A stretch of 64,000 nt of DNA from Methanobacteriota archaeon (GCA_016841265.1 JAENZL010000002.1:71009-135008); one strand, 5' to 3'. Shown: positions 20,222 through 29,891, counted from the stretch's first letter. Numbers and translations are program-made. Notes: generated by a model from the letters alone, not told the origin.

Positions 20222-20707
20222 ATGTCTATATTACATGCTCCAGTCCGAATCCTGGGCTGTGGAAGCCCTTTCATGGGAGATGACGGTGTCGGCTTGAAGG
20301 TTGTTGAAGCCCTTCAAAAAACGGAACTTGAAGGGTTTGAAGGTCTCGAAATAGTAGACGCTGGAGTTTGCGGCCTGGACCTTCTAAACCTGCTGGACGG
20401 CGCCCGGAAGGTTATAATTGTTGACGCGATCCTGACCGGCGCCCGGGCAGGTACTATCCACCGGCTTTGCGGCCTGGACCTGATAGCAGGCACTGCACCC
20501 CACGACATCATTTCGGTACACGACATGACCATATCCGATGTCCTGAAGATAGGGGAACAGGTACAGGAACTCCCGGAAATCGTGGTCTTCGGCATAGAAA
20601 TAGGAAAGCAGGCTACGGAAATTACAATGGAAATAAGCCCTGATGTGCTTGAAGCCGTAAACGAGGTAGTCCGGTTGATAAGGGAAGAAGTTTCTGATCA
20701 GGTTTGA
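20222..20707 (+). CDS. vhtD: Hydrogenase maturation endopeptidase VhtD
   Basis: A 161-residue protease of the HycI/HyaD family that removes the C-terminal peptide of the large subunit after nickel is inserted. The N-terminal GCGSPFMGDDGVG and the following EIVDAGVCGLDLL and HDMTISD supply the nickel-sensing acidic and histidine residues. The start ATG at 20222 is chosen because the family begins a few residues before GCGSP; upstream codons are repeat DNA. It is the only such protease gene in the window, so it may serve all three large subunits. Confidence 0.93.
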   Translation: MSILHAPVRILGCGSPFMGDDGVGLKVVEALQKTELEGFEGLEIVDAGVCGLDLLNLLDGARKVIIVDAILTGARAGTIHRLCGLDLIAGTAPHDIISVHDMTISDVLKIGEQVQELPEIVVFGIEIGKQATEITMEISPDVLEAVNEVVRLIREEVSDQV

Positions 20708-21066
20708 TCCTGAACTGCTTTTTCCTTCTTTTCTTTTCTTTTCTTTTCTTTTCTTTTTCTTTTCTTTTTCCGGAATTAATCTTTTCTTTCCCTTGACTTG
20801 AAAGTGGCCTTCCGCCTGTAAGGGTAATGGCATTTTGGCATCCACTTGCAATAATGGCTTTCCGGAAAGGTTTGGCCTGAAAATGTTTTTAAATTGATAA
20901 ACTTTTTATGGAGGCAAAACGCCCTGCGAAATATGGGTGACCTTCTCTTTTTTTGCTTGAATAATCTTCTTTTTTTTAGGTAAGCTATTTATCAATTGGT
21001 TTATGATATTAATAATATTCAGGATTTTCTTATGTAATAATATTCTACTCTGTGTGGAGGTGTGGA
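20708..21066. other. Spacer between vhtD and vhxG
   Basis: No gene is present. Right after vhtD comes a pyrimidine tract made of TTTTC/TTTTCT pentamers (about 20723-20770), which could act as a T-rich terminator. The remainder is AT-rich, with possible promoter elements near 20890-20905 and 20985-21010 for vhxG. Confidence 0.5.
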
Positions 21067-22377
21067 ATGGGTATAGAAAACTCCCCTGACCGATTCAAGC
21101 ATCTTGATTTTATGAAGATGGACCGGCGAACGTTCCTGAAAGCCGTAGGGGCTCTGGGAGCGTCTTTGTTTTTGCAAACTTATCGAAGCGATGTTGTTAA
21201 AGCCCTGGAATTCGCGGAAACCAGGATTGTCTGGATCCATGGCGGGGAGTGCACGGGTTGTTCCGAGTCCCTGTTAAACGGAGGTGAGCCTGATGTTTTG
21301 CAGGCCTTTGACCGCCTGAACATCCGGCTTGAATATCACGAGCTCCTGCTTGGCCAGCAGGGGATTTACGTGGATGGGGAGATGGTAAACACTTCCGAAC
21401 TCAATTCAGAAATTCTTTTTGAAGAAGTTGTCAAAGAGGAAGGTTATATCCTGGTCGTGGAAGGGGCTATTGCCAATGGTCCGAACGGTACCGGGAAGTA
21501 CATGATTCTGGGTGGCAAGACTTACAAGGATATTTTCCGGAAAGCCGCTGAAAATGCTTCTTTAATCGTAGCAGTAGGGCAGTGTGCAACGAACGGGGGG
21601 GTTAACTCGGCGGACAGTGATATCAAGGACCTTATGGACTTCCGCGGGGTTGCCTTTACCATGGAAGACGGGGAGAAAGGAATGCTGCAGGAACTGGGAA
21701 TCGAAAAACCCGTCATCAATATTAACGGCTGTCCCCCGCACCCGGACTGGATGCTCCTGACCCTGGGAGCTGTGGTGCTGGGGAAGATCAAAATTCCCGA
21801 CGACCTCCCTGAGGTTCTGGATCAATGGCTGCGTCCGAAAGTCTTTTTCCCTCCTGATTCTGTCATCCACGATAACTGCCCTAGAAGGGGGTTCTACGAC
21901 AAAGGAGAGTTTGATACCGTTGTAAGCGGGGAGAAATGCCTCTGGAAACTCGGGTGCAAGGCTCCCTATACCCATGCGGACTGTGCCATACGTCGCTGGA
22001 ATGGCTACCACAGCCTCTGTCCTCAGTCAGGGTCCCCGTGTATCTCCTGCGTATCTCCGGGTTTCCCTGACAGTTCGCGTCCCTTTTTCCAGGAAATTGA
22101 GGACGTGGGGATTGCAGGGACAAATATCGATACCGTTGCGAAAGTGGCTATCGGGGCGTCCCTGCTTGCGGTAGGAGCCCATGCTATCCGGAGAGTCGCT
22201 GTGAAAGAGGCTCCTGAACGAAAAGAGCCGGAGGAAGCGCCGGGCAAAGAGCCGGAGGAAGCGCCGGGCAAAGAGCCGGAGGAAGCACCGGGCAAAGAAC
22301 CGGAGGAAGCGCCGGGTAAAGAGACAGAAGGAGCTCCATATAAAAAAGCGGGCAAAGATGAAGGAGAGGATCAGTAA
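21067..22377 (+). CDS. vhxG: [NiFe]-hydrogenase small subunit VhxG
   Basis: A 436-residue Vht-type small subunit. The Tat signal is [21 protein letters not shown]. Cluster cysteines are kept in [49 protein letters not shown] and LCPQSGSPCISC. The hydrophobic segment VAKVAIGASLLAVGAHAI is present, followed by a tail of about four KEPEEAPG repeats. GGAGGTG at 21056-21062 is followed by ATG at 21067; the in-frame GTG at 21052 is less likely. The vhxA ATG follows the stop directly. Confidence 0.94.
   Translation: MGIENSPDRFKHLDFMKMDRRTFLKAVGALGASLFLQTYRSDVVKALEFAETRIVWIHGGECTGCSESLLNGGEPDVLQAFDRLNIRLEYHELLLGQQGIYVDGEMVNTSELNSEILFEEVVKEEGYILVVEGAIANGPNGTGKYMILGGKTYKDIFRKAAENASLIVAVGQCATNGGVNSADSDIKDLMDFRGVAFTMEDGEKGMLQELGIEKPVININGCPPHPDWMLLTLGAVVLGKIKIPDDLPEVLDQWLRPKVFFPPDSVIHDNCPRRGFYDKGEFDTVVSGEKCLWKLGCKAPYTHADCAIRRWNGYHSLCPQSGSPCISCVSPGFPDSSRPFFQEIEDVGIAGTNIDTVAKVAIGASLLAVGAHAIRRVAVKEAPERKEPEEAPGKEPEEAPGKEPEEAPGKEPEEAPGKETEGAPYKKAGKDEGEDQ
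22223..22331 (+). repeat. 24-bp in-frame tandem repeat in vhxG
   Basis: About four and a half copies of gagccggaggaagcgccggg plus caaa encode KEPEEAPG repeats in the C-terminal tail of VhxG. The units differ by single silent changes. The number of copies is likely to vary between strains. Confidence 0.9.
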
Positions 22378-24165
22378 ATGGTCGAAGTTACGGTTGATCA
22401 GCTTACCCGGATTGAAGGGCATTACAGGATCGACACCCAGGTCAACGAGGAAGGGGTGATTACGGAAGCCCAGAGCATGGGGCTTATGCTCAGGGGGTTC
22501 GAACGTTTCCTCCAGCACCAGGACCCCCGGGATGCTGCCCTTCTTACCCAGAGGATCTGCGGGGTCTGCCCGACTTCTCACTCCCTGGCAGCGGCAGGTG
22601 CTCTTGACCAGCTTTTCGGAGTGGAGGATGCCGTTCCAAAAGATGCCCTTGTGGTGCGTAATATCCACCAGGGTCTGAACACGATTGCCAGCAACACGAC
22701 CCATATCTACGTGCTCTGGGGAACAGACCTTGCAAACCCGGCCTACAGGGATTTGTTCGGAAACTTCGGGGATACGGGAAAAGCCGTCTGGGACGAGTTG
22801 CTTCGGAGGTATGCCCCGATTAGCTACAGGCTAAATGGCGTTGATATCCCTGTCGGCGTCAGTTATGCGGCTGCTATCCGGGAAAAGCGGCGGCTGCATG
22901 AAGCTATTTCCCTTATGGGAGCTAAGATGCCCCATTCGGTCCTGGCACATGTGGGAGGCGTAACCTACGGCCCCACCCTTGCGGACATCGGACAGCTTGC
23001 CTCCTATTACTGGCAGGTGATGGATTTTGTCGAGAATTTTGCCCTGGGCGTTTCCCCGGAAACCTGGATCGAAAACACCAGGTTTGCGAGTTCCCCCCAA
23101 AAAGCCGTGAACTTTGTGGTTGACCGCCTGCAGGAGCTTACTGCCGCCTCCCTGGTCTCGAACGACTTTTCCCATGCCGCAGGCTGGGGGGACGTGCCTC
23201 TTCTTGCGGCTTTTGGCTCCGAACTAATAGGGGAGGAAGTCCTGGGGCTACCCGCAAGCATGAAACTTGACCGGACAGGGGGTTACAGCAACCCTGATAC
23301 TATTGGCTACCTCTCCTACGGGGTTTTCTACAAACCCGAGGATGGAGACGGCTACGACCCTACCAGCCCTCCGGGTTCCAGGGTTATTTCTTCAGGGTAC
23401 ATGGACGGGAACCTCAAGCTGCATAAGTTCGACCACAGGAAAATTTCCGAAAGCATAGCCCATTCCTTTTATGTTGATTCCGAAGCCGACAGGTTCCCCT
23501 GGGAAGGAGTCACCGAACCTGAGCCCGAACCTGATGAAATCGATTACTCCAGGGGTACGGAAAGTCGCTATTCCTGGATAAAAGCGCCTAATTACGACGG
23601 GATGCCCTGTGAACTCGGCCCCCTTTCCCGCATGCTCATCATGGAAGACCCGCTCATCACCGGACTTGCACAGCTTTTCAGGGAAAACGGCTACCCTGCT
23701 ATCAACACCTACATCCGTATGCTTGCCCGGGCACAGGAGATCCTGGTTGTTGCATCCGAGCTTCTTAAATGGGTAACCGTAGACCTTGATCCCAGCGGCA
23801 AATTTGCCGTACCCACCGACCTGTCCATGGCGAAGGACTCCGAAGGCATGGGACTCTGGGAAGCTCCCAGGGGTGCTCTGGGCCACTGGGTTGCAACCGG
23901 CCCTGACTCCAGGGTAACGCTCTACCAGGCCGTGGTCCCGAGCACCTGGAACCTGGCCCCGCGAAACACTGCAGGTATCCCCGGTCCCGTGGAACAGGCT
24001 CTCCTGGGGAACAGGATTTCGGCTGCCGAAAACGCTCTCGGTGTGGATTATACTAACCCGATCGGCATTTTCCATACGGCCCGTTCCTTTGACCCCTGCC
24101 TCGCCTGTGCCATCCACACCATTGACCTTACCGGAAAAGAGGAAGAGAGGGTCAGGGTGATCTGA
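22378..24165 (+). CDS. vhxA: [NiFe]-hydrogenase large subunit VhxA
   Basis: A 595-residue catalytic subunit. NiFe ligands are intact in [11 protein letters not shown] and DPCLACAIH, with [15 protein letters not shown] as the C-terminal peptide to be removed. It is clearly more divergent from the other two large subunits than they are from each other, for example [13 protein letters not shown] in place of [16 protein letters not shown]. In known Methanosarcina the vhx genes are reported as little or not expressed, but nothing in this coding sequence is broken. Confidence 0.95.
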   Translation: MVEVTVDQLTRIEGHYRIDTQVNEEGVITEAQSMGLMLRGFERFLQHQDPRDAALLTQRICGVCPTSHSLAAAGALDQLFGVEDAVPKDALVVRNIHQGLNTIASNTTHIYVLWGTDLANPAYRDLFGNFGDTGKAVWDELLRRYAPISYRLNGVDIPVGVSYAAAIREKRRLHEAISLMGAKMPHSVLAHVGGVTYGPTLADIGQLASYYWQVMDFVENFALGVSPETWIENTRFASSPQKAVNFVVDRLQELTAASLVSNDFSHAAGWGDVPLLAAFGSELIGEEVLGLPASMKLDRTGGYSNPDTIGYLSYGVFYKPEDGDGYDPTSPPGSRVISSGYMDGNLKLHKFDHRKISESIAHSFYVDSEADRFPWEGVTEPEPEPDEIDYSRGTESRYSWIKAPNYDGMPCELGPLSRMLIMEDPLITGLAQLFRENGYPAINTYIRMLARAQEILVVASELLKWVTVDLDPSGKFAVPTDLSMAKDSEGMGLWEAPRGALGHWVATGPDSRVTLYQAVVPSTWNLAPRNTAGIPGPVEQALLGNRISAAENALGVDYTNPIGIFHTARSFDPCLACAIHTIDLTGKEEERVRVI

Positions 24166-24181
24166 TCGGGGAGGTCGAAAT

Positions 24182-24985
24182 ATGGTGGGGAAAAATATGG
24201 ATGAAAATTCCGGTAGTGCTGGAAATTCCTGTAGTTCAGGAAGTCCCGGGGAAAGCCTGGTTGTGGAACGCTATACGAAGATGGAGCGGGTCACACACCT
24301 GATTCACCTGCTTTCCATGCTGACCCTCGTTGTTACCGGGCTTAAGATTTATCTGGGCTGGGACTTCATGGATTTCGATAAAGCCCGCGGGCTGCATATG
24401 ATTGCAGTTCCCTTCTTCCTGGCAGCGAACTGGATCCTTGTTCCTTACAACGTTTTTTCGTGCAGGGGTGAGGTCTGCTCCCCAAACGACAGGTTGAGCC
24501 ATTTCATCGAAAGTTACATCTTCGGGCCCGAGGATGCCGAACGCCTGAAAGGCATTGTACTCAATTTTTTCGGCAAGGGGAAATATCCGGCATTTACGGT
24601 TTATGATGCTCAGGAGGGGCATTACGTTACAAAACTGCACCCGCTGCTTAAGCTCCTTATCATTTTCGAAAGCTCTGCAATTCTTCTGATCGCCGTCACG
24701 GGAATCGTGCTCTACAACCTGAACTGGTCTCTCCTCGGGCTTCCCATAGCTCAGTGGATCATTGCGATTGCCGGAATTTTTGCCCCTTACCTGAATGTGT
24801 CGGCTCTGGGCCTGATCCGTATCGGGCATCTGGCTGCAACTTACTGGTTCCTGTTTGAATTCGTGGTTCATGTGGGAATCCTTGAACTCGATCCCAAAGT
24901 CTGGAAATATTACAAGTCGATCTTCTGGTCAGGGAAAGAGGACCTTTCGGACAGGAATTTTGTTGAAGTGGTCAATAAGAAGTGA
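24182..24985 (+). CDS. vhxC: Hydrogenase cytochrome b subunit VhxC
   Basis: A 267-residue relative of VhtC with the same plan: [74 protein letters not shown] and [18 protein letters not shown]. Haem-ligand candidates are in [20 protein letters not shown] and FVVHVG. The N-terminus has about 25 extra Ser/Gly-rich residues ([14 protein letters not shown]) absent from VhtC. GGGGAGGTC lies a few bases before the ATG. There is no vhxD; the stop codon falls inside a short tandem repeat. Confidence 0.93.
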   Translation: MVGKNMDENSGSAGNSCSSGSPGESLVVERYTKMERVTHLIHLLSMLTLVVTGLKIYLGWDFMDFDKARGLHMIAVPFFLAANWILVPYNVFSCRGEVCSPNDRLSHFIESYIFGPEDAERLKGIVLNFFGKGKYPAFTVYDAQEGHYVTKLHPLLKLLIIFESSAILLIAVTGIVLYNLNWSLLGLPIAQWIIAIAGIFAPYLNVSALGLIRIGHLAATYWFLFEFVVHVGILELDPKVWKYYKSIFWSGKEDLSDRNFVEVVNKK

Positions 24986-25027
24986 GAACTCGATAAGAAG
25001 TGAGAACTCGATAAGAAGTGAGAGCTT
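24981..25027. repeat. 18-bp tandem repeat across the vhxC stop
   Basis: Two full copies and one partial copy of agtgagaactcgataaga. The first unit contains the vhxC stop codon, so slippage here could change the stop context. Confidence 0.8.
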
Positions 25028-25306
25028 AATGAAAAAATAAGGATAGATTATTACTGCATGAGAATTATAAGTTGTATAATAATTTATTAAATGTTGTATG
25101 TGGGGAACTGGCAAAGAACCTGTTCTGATTAAGCCCTGCAGTCCCCTTATCTTTTCCTTTTTGCTTCCTCTGTTCAATATAAACGTTCGAAAATTAACTA
25201 AATTTATTGCATTTTTAACATTTTTCCCATCCAATTAATTGGAAATGTATGAAAATTTCCAAACGGTTATATACTTTCTTCTACATACTTATATATGGGT
25301 ATATAG
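25028..25306. promoter_or_regulatory. AT-rich spacer with TATA-like boxes before a small ORF
   Basis: Together with the repeat just before it, this makes a 320-base gene-free stretch. TTATATACT at 25268-25276 and TTATATATGGG at 25289-25299 resemble TATA boxes and lie about 35 and 15 bases before the small ORF at 25307. Use of the first would give a nearly leaderless transcript. Confidence 0.4.
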
Positions 25307-25444
25307 ATGTATGAACTGGCAGGGTTTCGTACCAAAATTGGCCAGATCATCCTCAACCTGTTGATTCTTCTTTTATTGGTAGCGCTTGGTTTGAAAGTGG
25401 TTGAGGTTGCTCTCAAATGTTTAGTGTTTCATCACCCATTTTAA
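25307..25444 (+). CDS. Small single-pass membrane protein (45 residues)
   Basis: A short ORF beginning MYELAGFRTKIGQIILNL and continuing with the strongly hydrophobic LILLLLVALGLKVVEVALK, ending FHHPF. One transmembrane helix from about residue 12 to 33 is expected. A stop lies immediately before the ATG, so no longer version exists. No Shine-Dalgarno site is seen, but a TATA-like box is well placed for a leaderless message. I do not recognise a family. It lies between vhxC and cgi121. Confidence 0.5.
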   Translation: MYELAGFRTKIGQIILNLLILLLLVALGLKVVEVALKCLVFHHPF

Positions 25445-25524
25445 AAAACAGGGGTGTTCTTTTTTCTATCCTGAATATTTCCCTACCGAAATCCTTATTG
25501 TAAGCCCGGGCTATTGGCAGAAGT

Positions 25525-26055
25525 ATGGATATGCAAAAGGAAATCCAGGTCATCTGCGGGACAGTGCAGATCCCTACCCTTCGGGAATTCCTGAAAACAA
25601 TGAACGTCGTCTCCTCTGCCCATGGGGTCACCATCCAGGGTCTGAATGCGGAATTGCTTGCAGGGGAGAGGCATCTTCATTTTGCGGTCGGAAAGGCTCT
25701 TCGGGCAGTGGCTGCAGGTACTAACGTTGCAAAGGACCCGGGAGTCGAGATCATGCGTTATGCAGCCGGGGAAAGGCAGATCGAAAAGAGCTTTGCAATC
25801 GGGCTGCATGAAGGAGAAAACAGAGCTGCATTCGTGCTGCTCGGGAAAAGGGAAAACTTGCTTTCGGCTTTTTCCGATATTCAGAAGATCATTCATGAAA
25901 AGCCGTGCCCCGAAATGCTCGCCTACTCCGATGCCAAAAGGGAAGGAATACTTTCTCTGTTCGGGATTACGGACGCGGAAATCGAAGCCGCCGGGGAAGA
26001 GAAAATCCCGGAACTTGTGCTTGAAAGGGTGGCTCTTGCAGACCTGTTGAAATGA
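25525..26055 (+). CDS. cgi121: KEOPS complex subunit Cgi121
   Basis: A 176-residue protein of the Cgi121/TPRKB family, the tRNA-recruiting subunit of the KEOPS complex that makes t6A37 on ANN-decoding tRNAs. Family-like stretches are GLNAELLAGERHLHFAVGKALRA, the region KSFAIGLHEGENRAAFVLLG, and the C-terminal ILSLFGITDAEIEAAG. MDMQKEIQVICGTV offers two near-equal starts (25525, 25531). No other KEOPS gene lies next to it, but a t6A-modifying methylthiotransferase lies 2.5 kb downstream. Confidence 0.85.
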   Translation: MDMQKEIQVICGTVQIPTLREFLKTMNVVSSAHGVTIQGLNAELLAGERHLHFAVGKALRAVAAGTNVAKDPGVEIMRYAAGERQIEKSFAIGLHEGENRAAFVLLGKRENLLSAFSDIQKIIHEKPCPEMLAYSDAKREGILSLFGITDAEIEAAGEEKIPELVLERVALADLLK

Positions 26056-26059
26056 ATTC

Positions 26060-26128
26060 TTGAGCGGCTTTTTTCCCTGCTTATTTTTCCCTGCTTTTTT
26101 CCCTGCTTTTTTCCCTGCTTATTTTTCC
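26060..26128. repeat. Imperfect TTTTTCCCTGC tandem repeat
   Basis: Several TTTTTCCCTGC units of 13-15 bases lie between two converging genes. The T-rich strand may help end cgi121 transcripts. It is not coding. Confidence 0.6.
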
Positions 26129-26146
26129 TTTCTATTTCACCCGGTT

Positions 26147-26926
26147 TTATCCTGTCAGAGCCTTTATTCCCTGGGTTTGCCCGGCGTTGGATTTCGCACT
26201 TTTTTTCTCGAACCAGTCCATCACTGCAAAAGCCAGGGCCCTGGAGCTTTCAAGGAATTCCTCCTGTCCGAGCATCTCTTCTTCAGTCCGGATGTATTTT
26301 CCTTCCACGATTTCGTGTCCGGAATTTTCGATAAGGTTTTTTATCCACTGCTCGTCAGCTTCCGGGTGGAACTGGAAACCAAGCACATTCTCATTGTAGA
26401 TGAAGCCCTGGTTCGGGCAGGCCTCGCTTTCGAAGAGCCTGGCTGCTCCTGCCGGGATTTCAAAAGTATCTCCATGCCACATGAAGGCAGTAAATTCCGG
26501 GGGCATGTCCGCAGAAAGCTCTGAAACAGGAAGGCGTTCTTCAGTAAAATGTTCATTTCCTTTTTCGTTTACAGGGGATCTGACCCTGTGCCAGCCAATT
26601 TCCTTGAACCTGTTTCTGCTTACTTTCCCACCCAGGACTTCCGCAAGCATCTGAGCGCCGAAACAGCTCCCCAGTATGGGTTTGCCGTCTTTAATCATTT
26701 TCCTGACAAAATCCTTTTCAGTCCTTAACCAGGGATATTCTTCTTCCTGGTAGACGCTCATGGTACCGCCCATTATCAGAAGCAGGTCGAAATCTCCGGG
26801 GTCCGGGAATGTATACCCCTCCTCGTAAAGCAGGGTTTTAGTAAGCTCATGGCTTTTTTCTTCGATCCAGGTCGCAATGTTTCCAAGTGTTTCGGTTTCA
26901 ATGTGCTGGAGGCAGTGAATTCTCAT
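26147..26926 (-). CDS. Class I glutamine amidotransferase-like protein
   Basis: A 259-residue stand-alone amidotransferase domain of the GMP-synthase-like type. The nucleophile elbow GSCFGAQMLAEVLGG carries the catalytic Cys near residue 92, and FQFHPEADE near residue 190 carries the catalytic His-Glu. DLLLIMGGTMSVYQEEEYPWL and MWHGDTFEIP are typical of this subfamily, which hydrolyses glutamine or related gamma-glutamyl compounds. The partner or substrate is not evident from the neighbours. The frame runs to a TQGIKALTG tail. Confidence 0.85.
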   Translation of the reverse strand: MRIHCLQHIETETLGNIATWIEEKSHELTKTLLYEEGYTFPDPGDFDLLLIMGGTMSVYQEEEYPWLRTEKDFVRKMIKDGKPILGSCFGAQMLAEVLGGKVSRNRFKEIGWHRVRSPVNEKGNEHFTEERLPVSELSADMPPEFTAFMWHGDTFEIPAGAARLFESEACPNQGFIYNENVLGFQFHPEADEQWIKNLIENSGHEIVEGKYIRTEEEMLGQEEFLESSRALAFAVMDWFEKKSAKSNAGQTQGIKALTG

Positions 26927-27230
26927 CGTTTTTCCACCTTGGGAATGAAGGTATGGGTATGAATTTTATGAGAATGAATTTTATGAGAATGGATTAGTGG
27001 GTTGGTTATTTCCCAAATATTAATTAATATATTTATAAATTTTTCTTTGCTGTTTCAGTTTGTTCTCTGTTTTCTTTCCGGGCAACAGATTCATTAATAT
27101 ACTATCGTGTCAACAGATCACATAAAAAGGCAAAGAACATCCGTAAAAAAGAGTTTTTGATCACCAAAAATTAATTCTACTTTAGAATACAAATTTATTA
27201 TCAGGAAGCAGGAAAATAGAGACGATTATC
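26927..27230. other. Divergent promoter region between the amidotransferase and glpX
   Basis: No gene is seen in 304 bases. A short repeat (ATGAATTTTATGAGAATG) occurs at about 26957-26993. AT-rich boxes at 27020-27045 (TTAATATATTTATAAATTTT) and 27180-27200 are plausible TATA elements. Confidence 0.45.
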
Positions 27231-28319
27231 ATGCCTCATCCGAAGACTGTTGAAGAAATGATTGAGTGTGCTGGCCCTATTGAGTGTGAGTTACTGCCAA
27301 GGCTCGTCCAGGTGACTGAAGCCGCTGCCATTGCCGCAGCCTACCAGATGGGGCGCGGGGACAAGCATTTTGCCGACCAGGTGGCGGTTGCATCCATGCG
27401 GAGGATGCTGAACAAGCTTGACATGAAGGGCATGATCAAGATAGGAGAAGGAGAACGGGACGAAGCCCCAATGCTCTTCATAGGGGAAGAACTGGGGTCC
27501 GGTAAGGGAACTCTCGAAGTGGACATTGCTGTCGACCCCCTGGAAGGGACCAACCTTGCAGCGGACGGAGCTCCGGGTTCCGTTGCTGTCATGGCAATGG
27601 CAGAAAGGGGCGGGATTTTCCATGGCCCGGACATCTACATAGACAAAATCGTTGTAGGGCCTGATGTGGTAAATTATGAAAAAGAGCATCCCGGCGAAAA
27701 GATCGACCTGGACGCCCCGGTCAGCCACAACCTTGAGATCGTTGCCAAAGCTCTTGGAAGGAGCATCGACGAGCTCGTGGTCGTAATCCTTGACCGACCC
27801 CGGCACGTCCAGAAGATCACGGAGATCCGGGAAGCCGGGGCCAGGGTGAAGCTGGTTTCGGATGGAGACCTGATGCCCGGGGTTGCAACCGCAGTCCGCG
27901 GCTCGGGAATCCACGTTGTCATGGGCGCAGGCGGCTCGGGCGAAGCCGTGCTTACGGCAGCCGCAATCAAGGTTCTGGGCGGAAAGATCCTTGGAAGGCT
28001 TGTTCTGCCCACGGTTGCAAACGGAAAAGCCAAAGAAAAGATCGAGGAAGAAATCGAAGAAAAGCTCCCAAGACTTGAGAAGATGGGCATAACCCTTGAA
28101 AGCCTCAACGAAGTCCTGGACACGGATAAGCTGGTTCCCGGCAAAGACGTAATCTTTTCCGCAACAGCCGTCACTCCCGGCCACTTCCTGCGTGAAGTCA
28201 ACCTCTTCGGCGGCGGGGACGCCAGAGTGCACACGATTTCCATGGGCGCTTCCGGCGTTGTCAGGTTCACCGACAGTATCTACATAAAGGACAAGCAGGA
28301 GACTCCCCTCTACCTGTAA
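27231..28319 (+). CDS. glpX: Class II fructose-1,6-bisphosphatase (GlpX family)
   Basis: A 362-residue enzyme of gluconeogenesis that hydrolyses fructose 1,6-bisphosphate. The metal/phosphate site is visible in KIGEGERDEAPMLFIGEELG and DIAVDPLEGTNLAADG near residues 67-112; DGDLMPGVATAVRGSG and HVVMGAGGSGEAVLTAAAIK follow. The length is a little above the bacterial norm of about 335 because of a charged helix (KEKIEEEIEEKLPRLEKMG). Methanosarcina also uses other sugar-phosphatase families, so the physiological share of this one is not certain. Confidence 0.92.
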   Translation: MPHPKTVEEMIECAGPIECELLPRLVQVTEAAAIAAAYQMGRGDKHFADQVAVASMRRMLNKLDMKGMIKIGEGERDEAPMLFIGEELGSGKGTLEVDIAVDPLEGTNLAADGAPGSVAVMAMAERGGIFHGPDIYIDKIVVGPDVVNYEKEHPGEKIDLDAPVSHNLEIVAKALGRSIDELVVVILDRPRHVQKITEIREAGARVKLVSDGDLMPGVATAVRGSGIHVVMGAGGSGEAVLTAAAIKVLGGKILGRLVLPTVANGKAKEKIEEEIEEKLPRLEKMGITLESLNEVLDTDKLVPGKDVIFSATAVTPGHFLREVNLFGGGDARVHTISMGASGVVRFTDSIYIKDKQETPLYL

Positions 28320-28486
28320 CTCCTTTTTTTTCATTTTTCCTATTTTCAATTTTCCGATCTTGTTTTTACTTGTTATTCAAAGAATTTAATCTGCTTTTTC
28401 CCATGTTTTTTCCATGTTTTTCTCACGTTATCTCACGTTTTTTCTCCGTTTTCACTTTGCTTTCAATTTTTGGATTTCTAAAGGAC

Positions 28487-28543
28487 CCGGCAAAAGGTTA
28501 AGAACCCGGAAGATGGTTAAGAATCCGGCAAAAGGTTAAGAAC
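28487..28543. repeat. 19-bp tandem repeat before the methylthiotransferase
   Basis: Three imperfect copies of ccggcaaaaggttaagaac. Just upstream are shorter TTTTTCCATG and TCTCACGTT doublets. The repeat lies in the leader of the following gene. Confidence 0.75.
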
Positions 28544-28583
28544 CAGAAAAACGAAGGCAGAACAAAAAATTCCGAGTTAAAAT

Positions 28584-29891
28584 ATGAAGGTATTTCTTGA
28601 AAGTTTTGGCTGTTCAGCAAGCCTGGCTTCGGCCGAGATAATGAAGGCAACTGTTGAGAGGTTTGGGCATGAGCTGCTGGAGTCAGGGTCGGCTGATGAG
28701 GCGGAGGTCTATATCTGTAATTCCTGCACGGTCAAGTACACCACCGAGCAGAAGATCCTCTACAAAATCAGGACAATGGGCGAACAGGGCATGGAAGTCA
28801 TCGTTTCCGGCTGCATGCCCGAGGTTCAGTTAGAAGACATCCTGCACGCCAACCCCGAAGCCCACATCCTGGGGGTAAACGCGGTTTCCCGTCTGGGCGA
28901 CCTGCTCTCTACCCTTGAAGCGAGGAAAAAAGCAGGCCTGCCAGCCGAAAGGCTTGAAATCCGGACTTCCGAACCCCTTGGTTTCCTCAACGTCCCCCAC
29001 GAGCGGTCCAACCCTAACATCCACATCTGCCAGATCTCCCAGGGCTGTAATTTCGCCTGTTCTTACTGCATAGTTCGGCACGCCAGGGGAAAGCTCCAGT
29101 CCTTTCCGCCGGAAGCCATAGTCGAAGACATCCGCACAGCCGTTGCCGAAGGCTGCCGGGAAGTCTGGCTCACCTCTCAGGACGACAGCCAGTACGGCAT
29201 GGATACCGGCTTCAAGCTCCCCGAACTCCTCCGTTTGATCTCTGAAATCCCAGGCGACTTCAAGGTCAGGGTAGGCATGATGAACCCCTTTTCCGTCCTC
29301 CCGATCCTTGACGACCTGGTAGATGCCTTTGATTCCGACAAAATCTTCAAACTTCTCCATATCCCCATCCAGTCCGCCTCTCACTCCGTCCTGAAGAATA
29401 TGAATCGCCTGCACCGGATGGAAAACGTGGACGTCATCATCACGAAATTCCGGGACCGCTTCGAAGATCTTTCCCTTTTCACCGACATCATCGTTGGTTT
29501 CTGTGACGAAAATGATGAGGACTTCAAGGAAACCGTAGCCTGGGTGGAAAAATACCGCCCTGAAAAAGTCAATATTTCCCGTTACTCCCCCCGTCCCCAC
29601 ACGAAAGCTTTCTCTTTCCGGAACCTCGATTCCAGGATTTCCGTGCAGCGTTCCCACGCCCTGCACCGGGTCTGTGAACAGATAAAGCTCGGTTCCAAGC
29701 ATGAGATGATCGGCTGGAAAGGCAGGGTCTTCATCTCGAAATACACGAGCATCGGAGACGTGCTCACCCGCACGGACTCTTACCGGCCTGTGGTTATCAG
29801 CGGTTCGGACCTTAAACCCGGACAGTACGCTGAGGTGGAGATCACGGATGCGACCCCGGGGTATTTCCTGGGGAAATTGCTTGAGGAATAA
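28584..29891 (+). CDS. tRNA N6-threonylcarbamoyladenosine methylthiotransferase (archaeal MtaB/CDKAL1 type)
   Basis: A 435-residue radical-SAM enzyme of the MiaB family that converts t6A37 to ms2t6A. The N-terminal UPF0004 domain supplies three cluster cysteines in ESFGCSAS, CNSCTVKY and SGCMPEVQ. The radical-SAM motif CNFACSYC lies near residue 155. A C-terminal TRAM domain (KGRVFISKYTSIGD to YAEVEITDATPGYFLG) follows. SPRPHTKAFSF near residue 335 is typical. Its neighbour cgi121 acts on the same base, suggesting a loose functional group. Confidence 0.92.
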   Translation: MKVFLESFGCSASLASAEIMKATVERFGHELLESGSADEAEVYICNSCTVKYTTEQKILYKIRTMGEQGMEVIVSGCMPEVQLEDILHANPEAHILGVNAVSRLGDLLSTLEARKKAGLPAERLEIRTSEPLGFLNVPHERSNPNIHICQISQGCNFACSYCIVRHARGKLQSFPPEAIVEDIRTAVAEGCREVWLTSQDDSQYGMDTGFKLPELLRLISEIPGDFKVRVGMMNPFSVLPILDDLVDAFDSDKIFKLLHIPIQSASHSVLKNMNRLHRMENVDVIITKFRDRFEDLSLFTDIIVGFCDENDEDFKETVAWVEKYRPEKVNISRYSPRPHTKAFSFRNLDSRISVQRSHALHRVCEQIKLGSKHEMIGWKGRVFISKYTSIGDVLTRTDSYRPVVISGSDLKPGQYAEVEITDATPGYFLGKLLEE

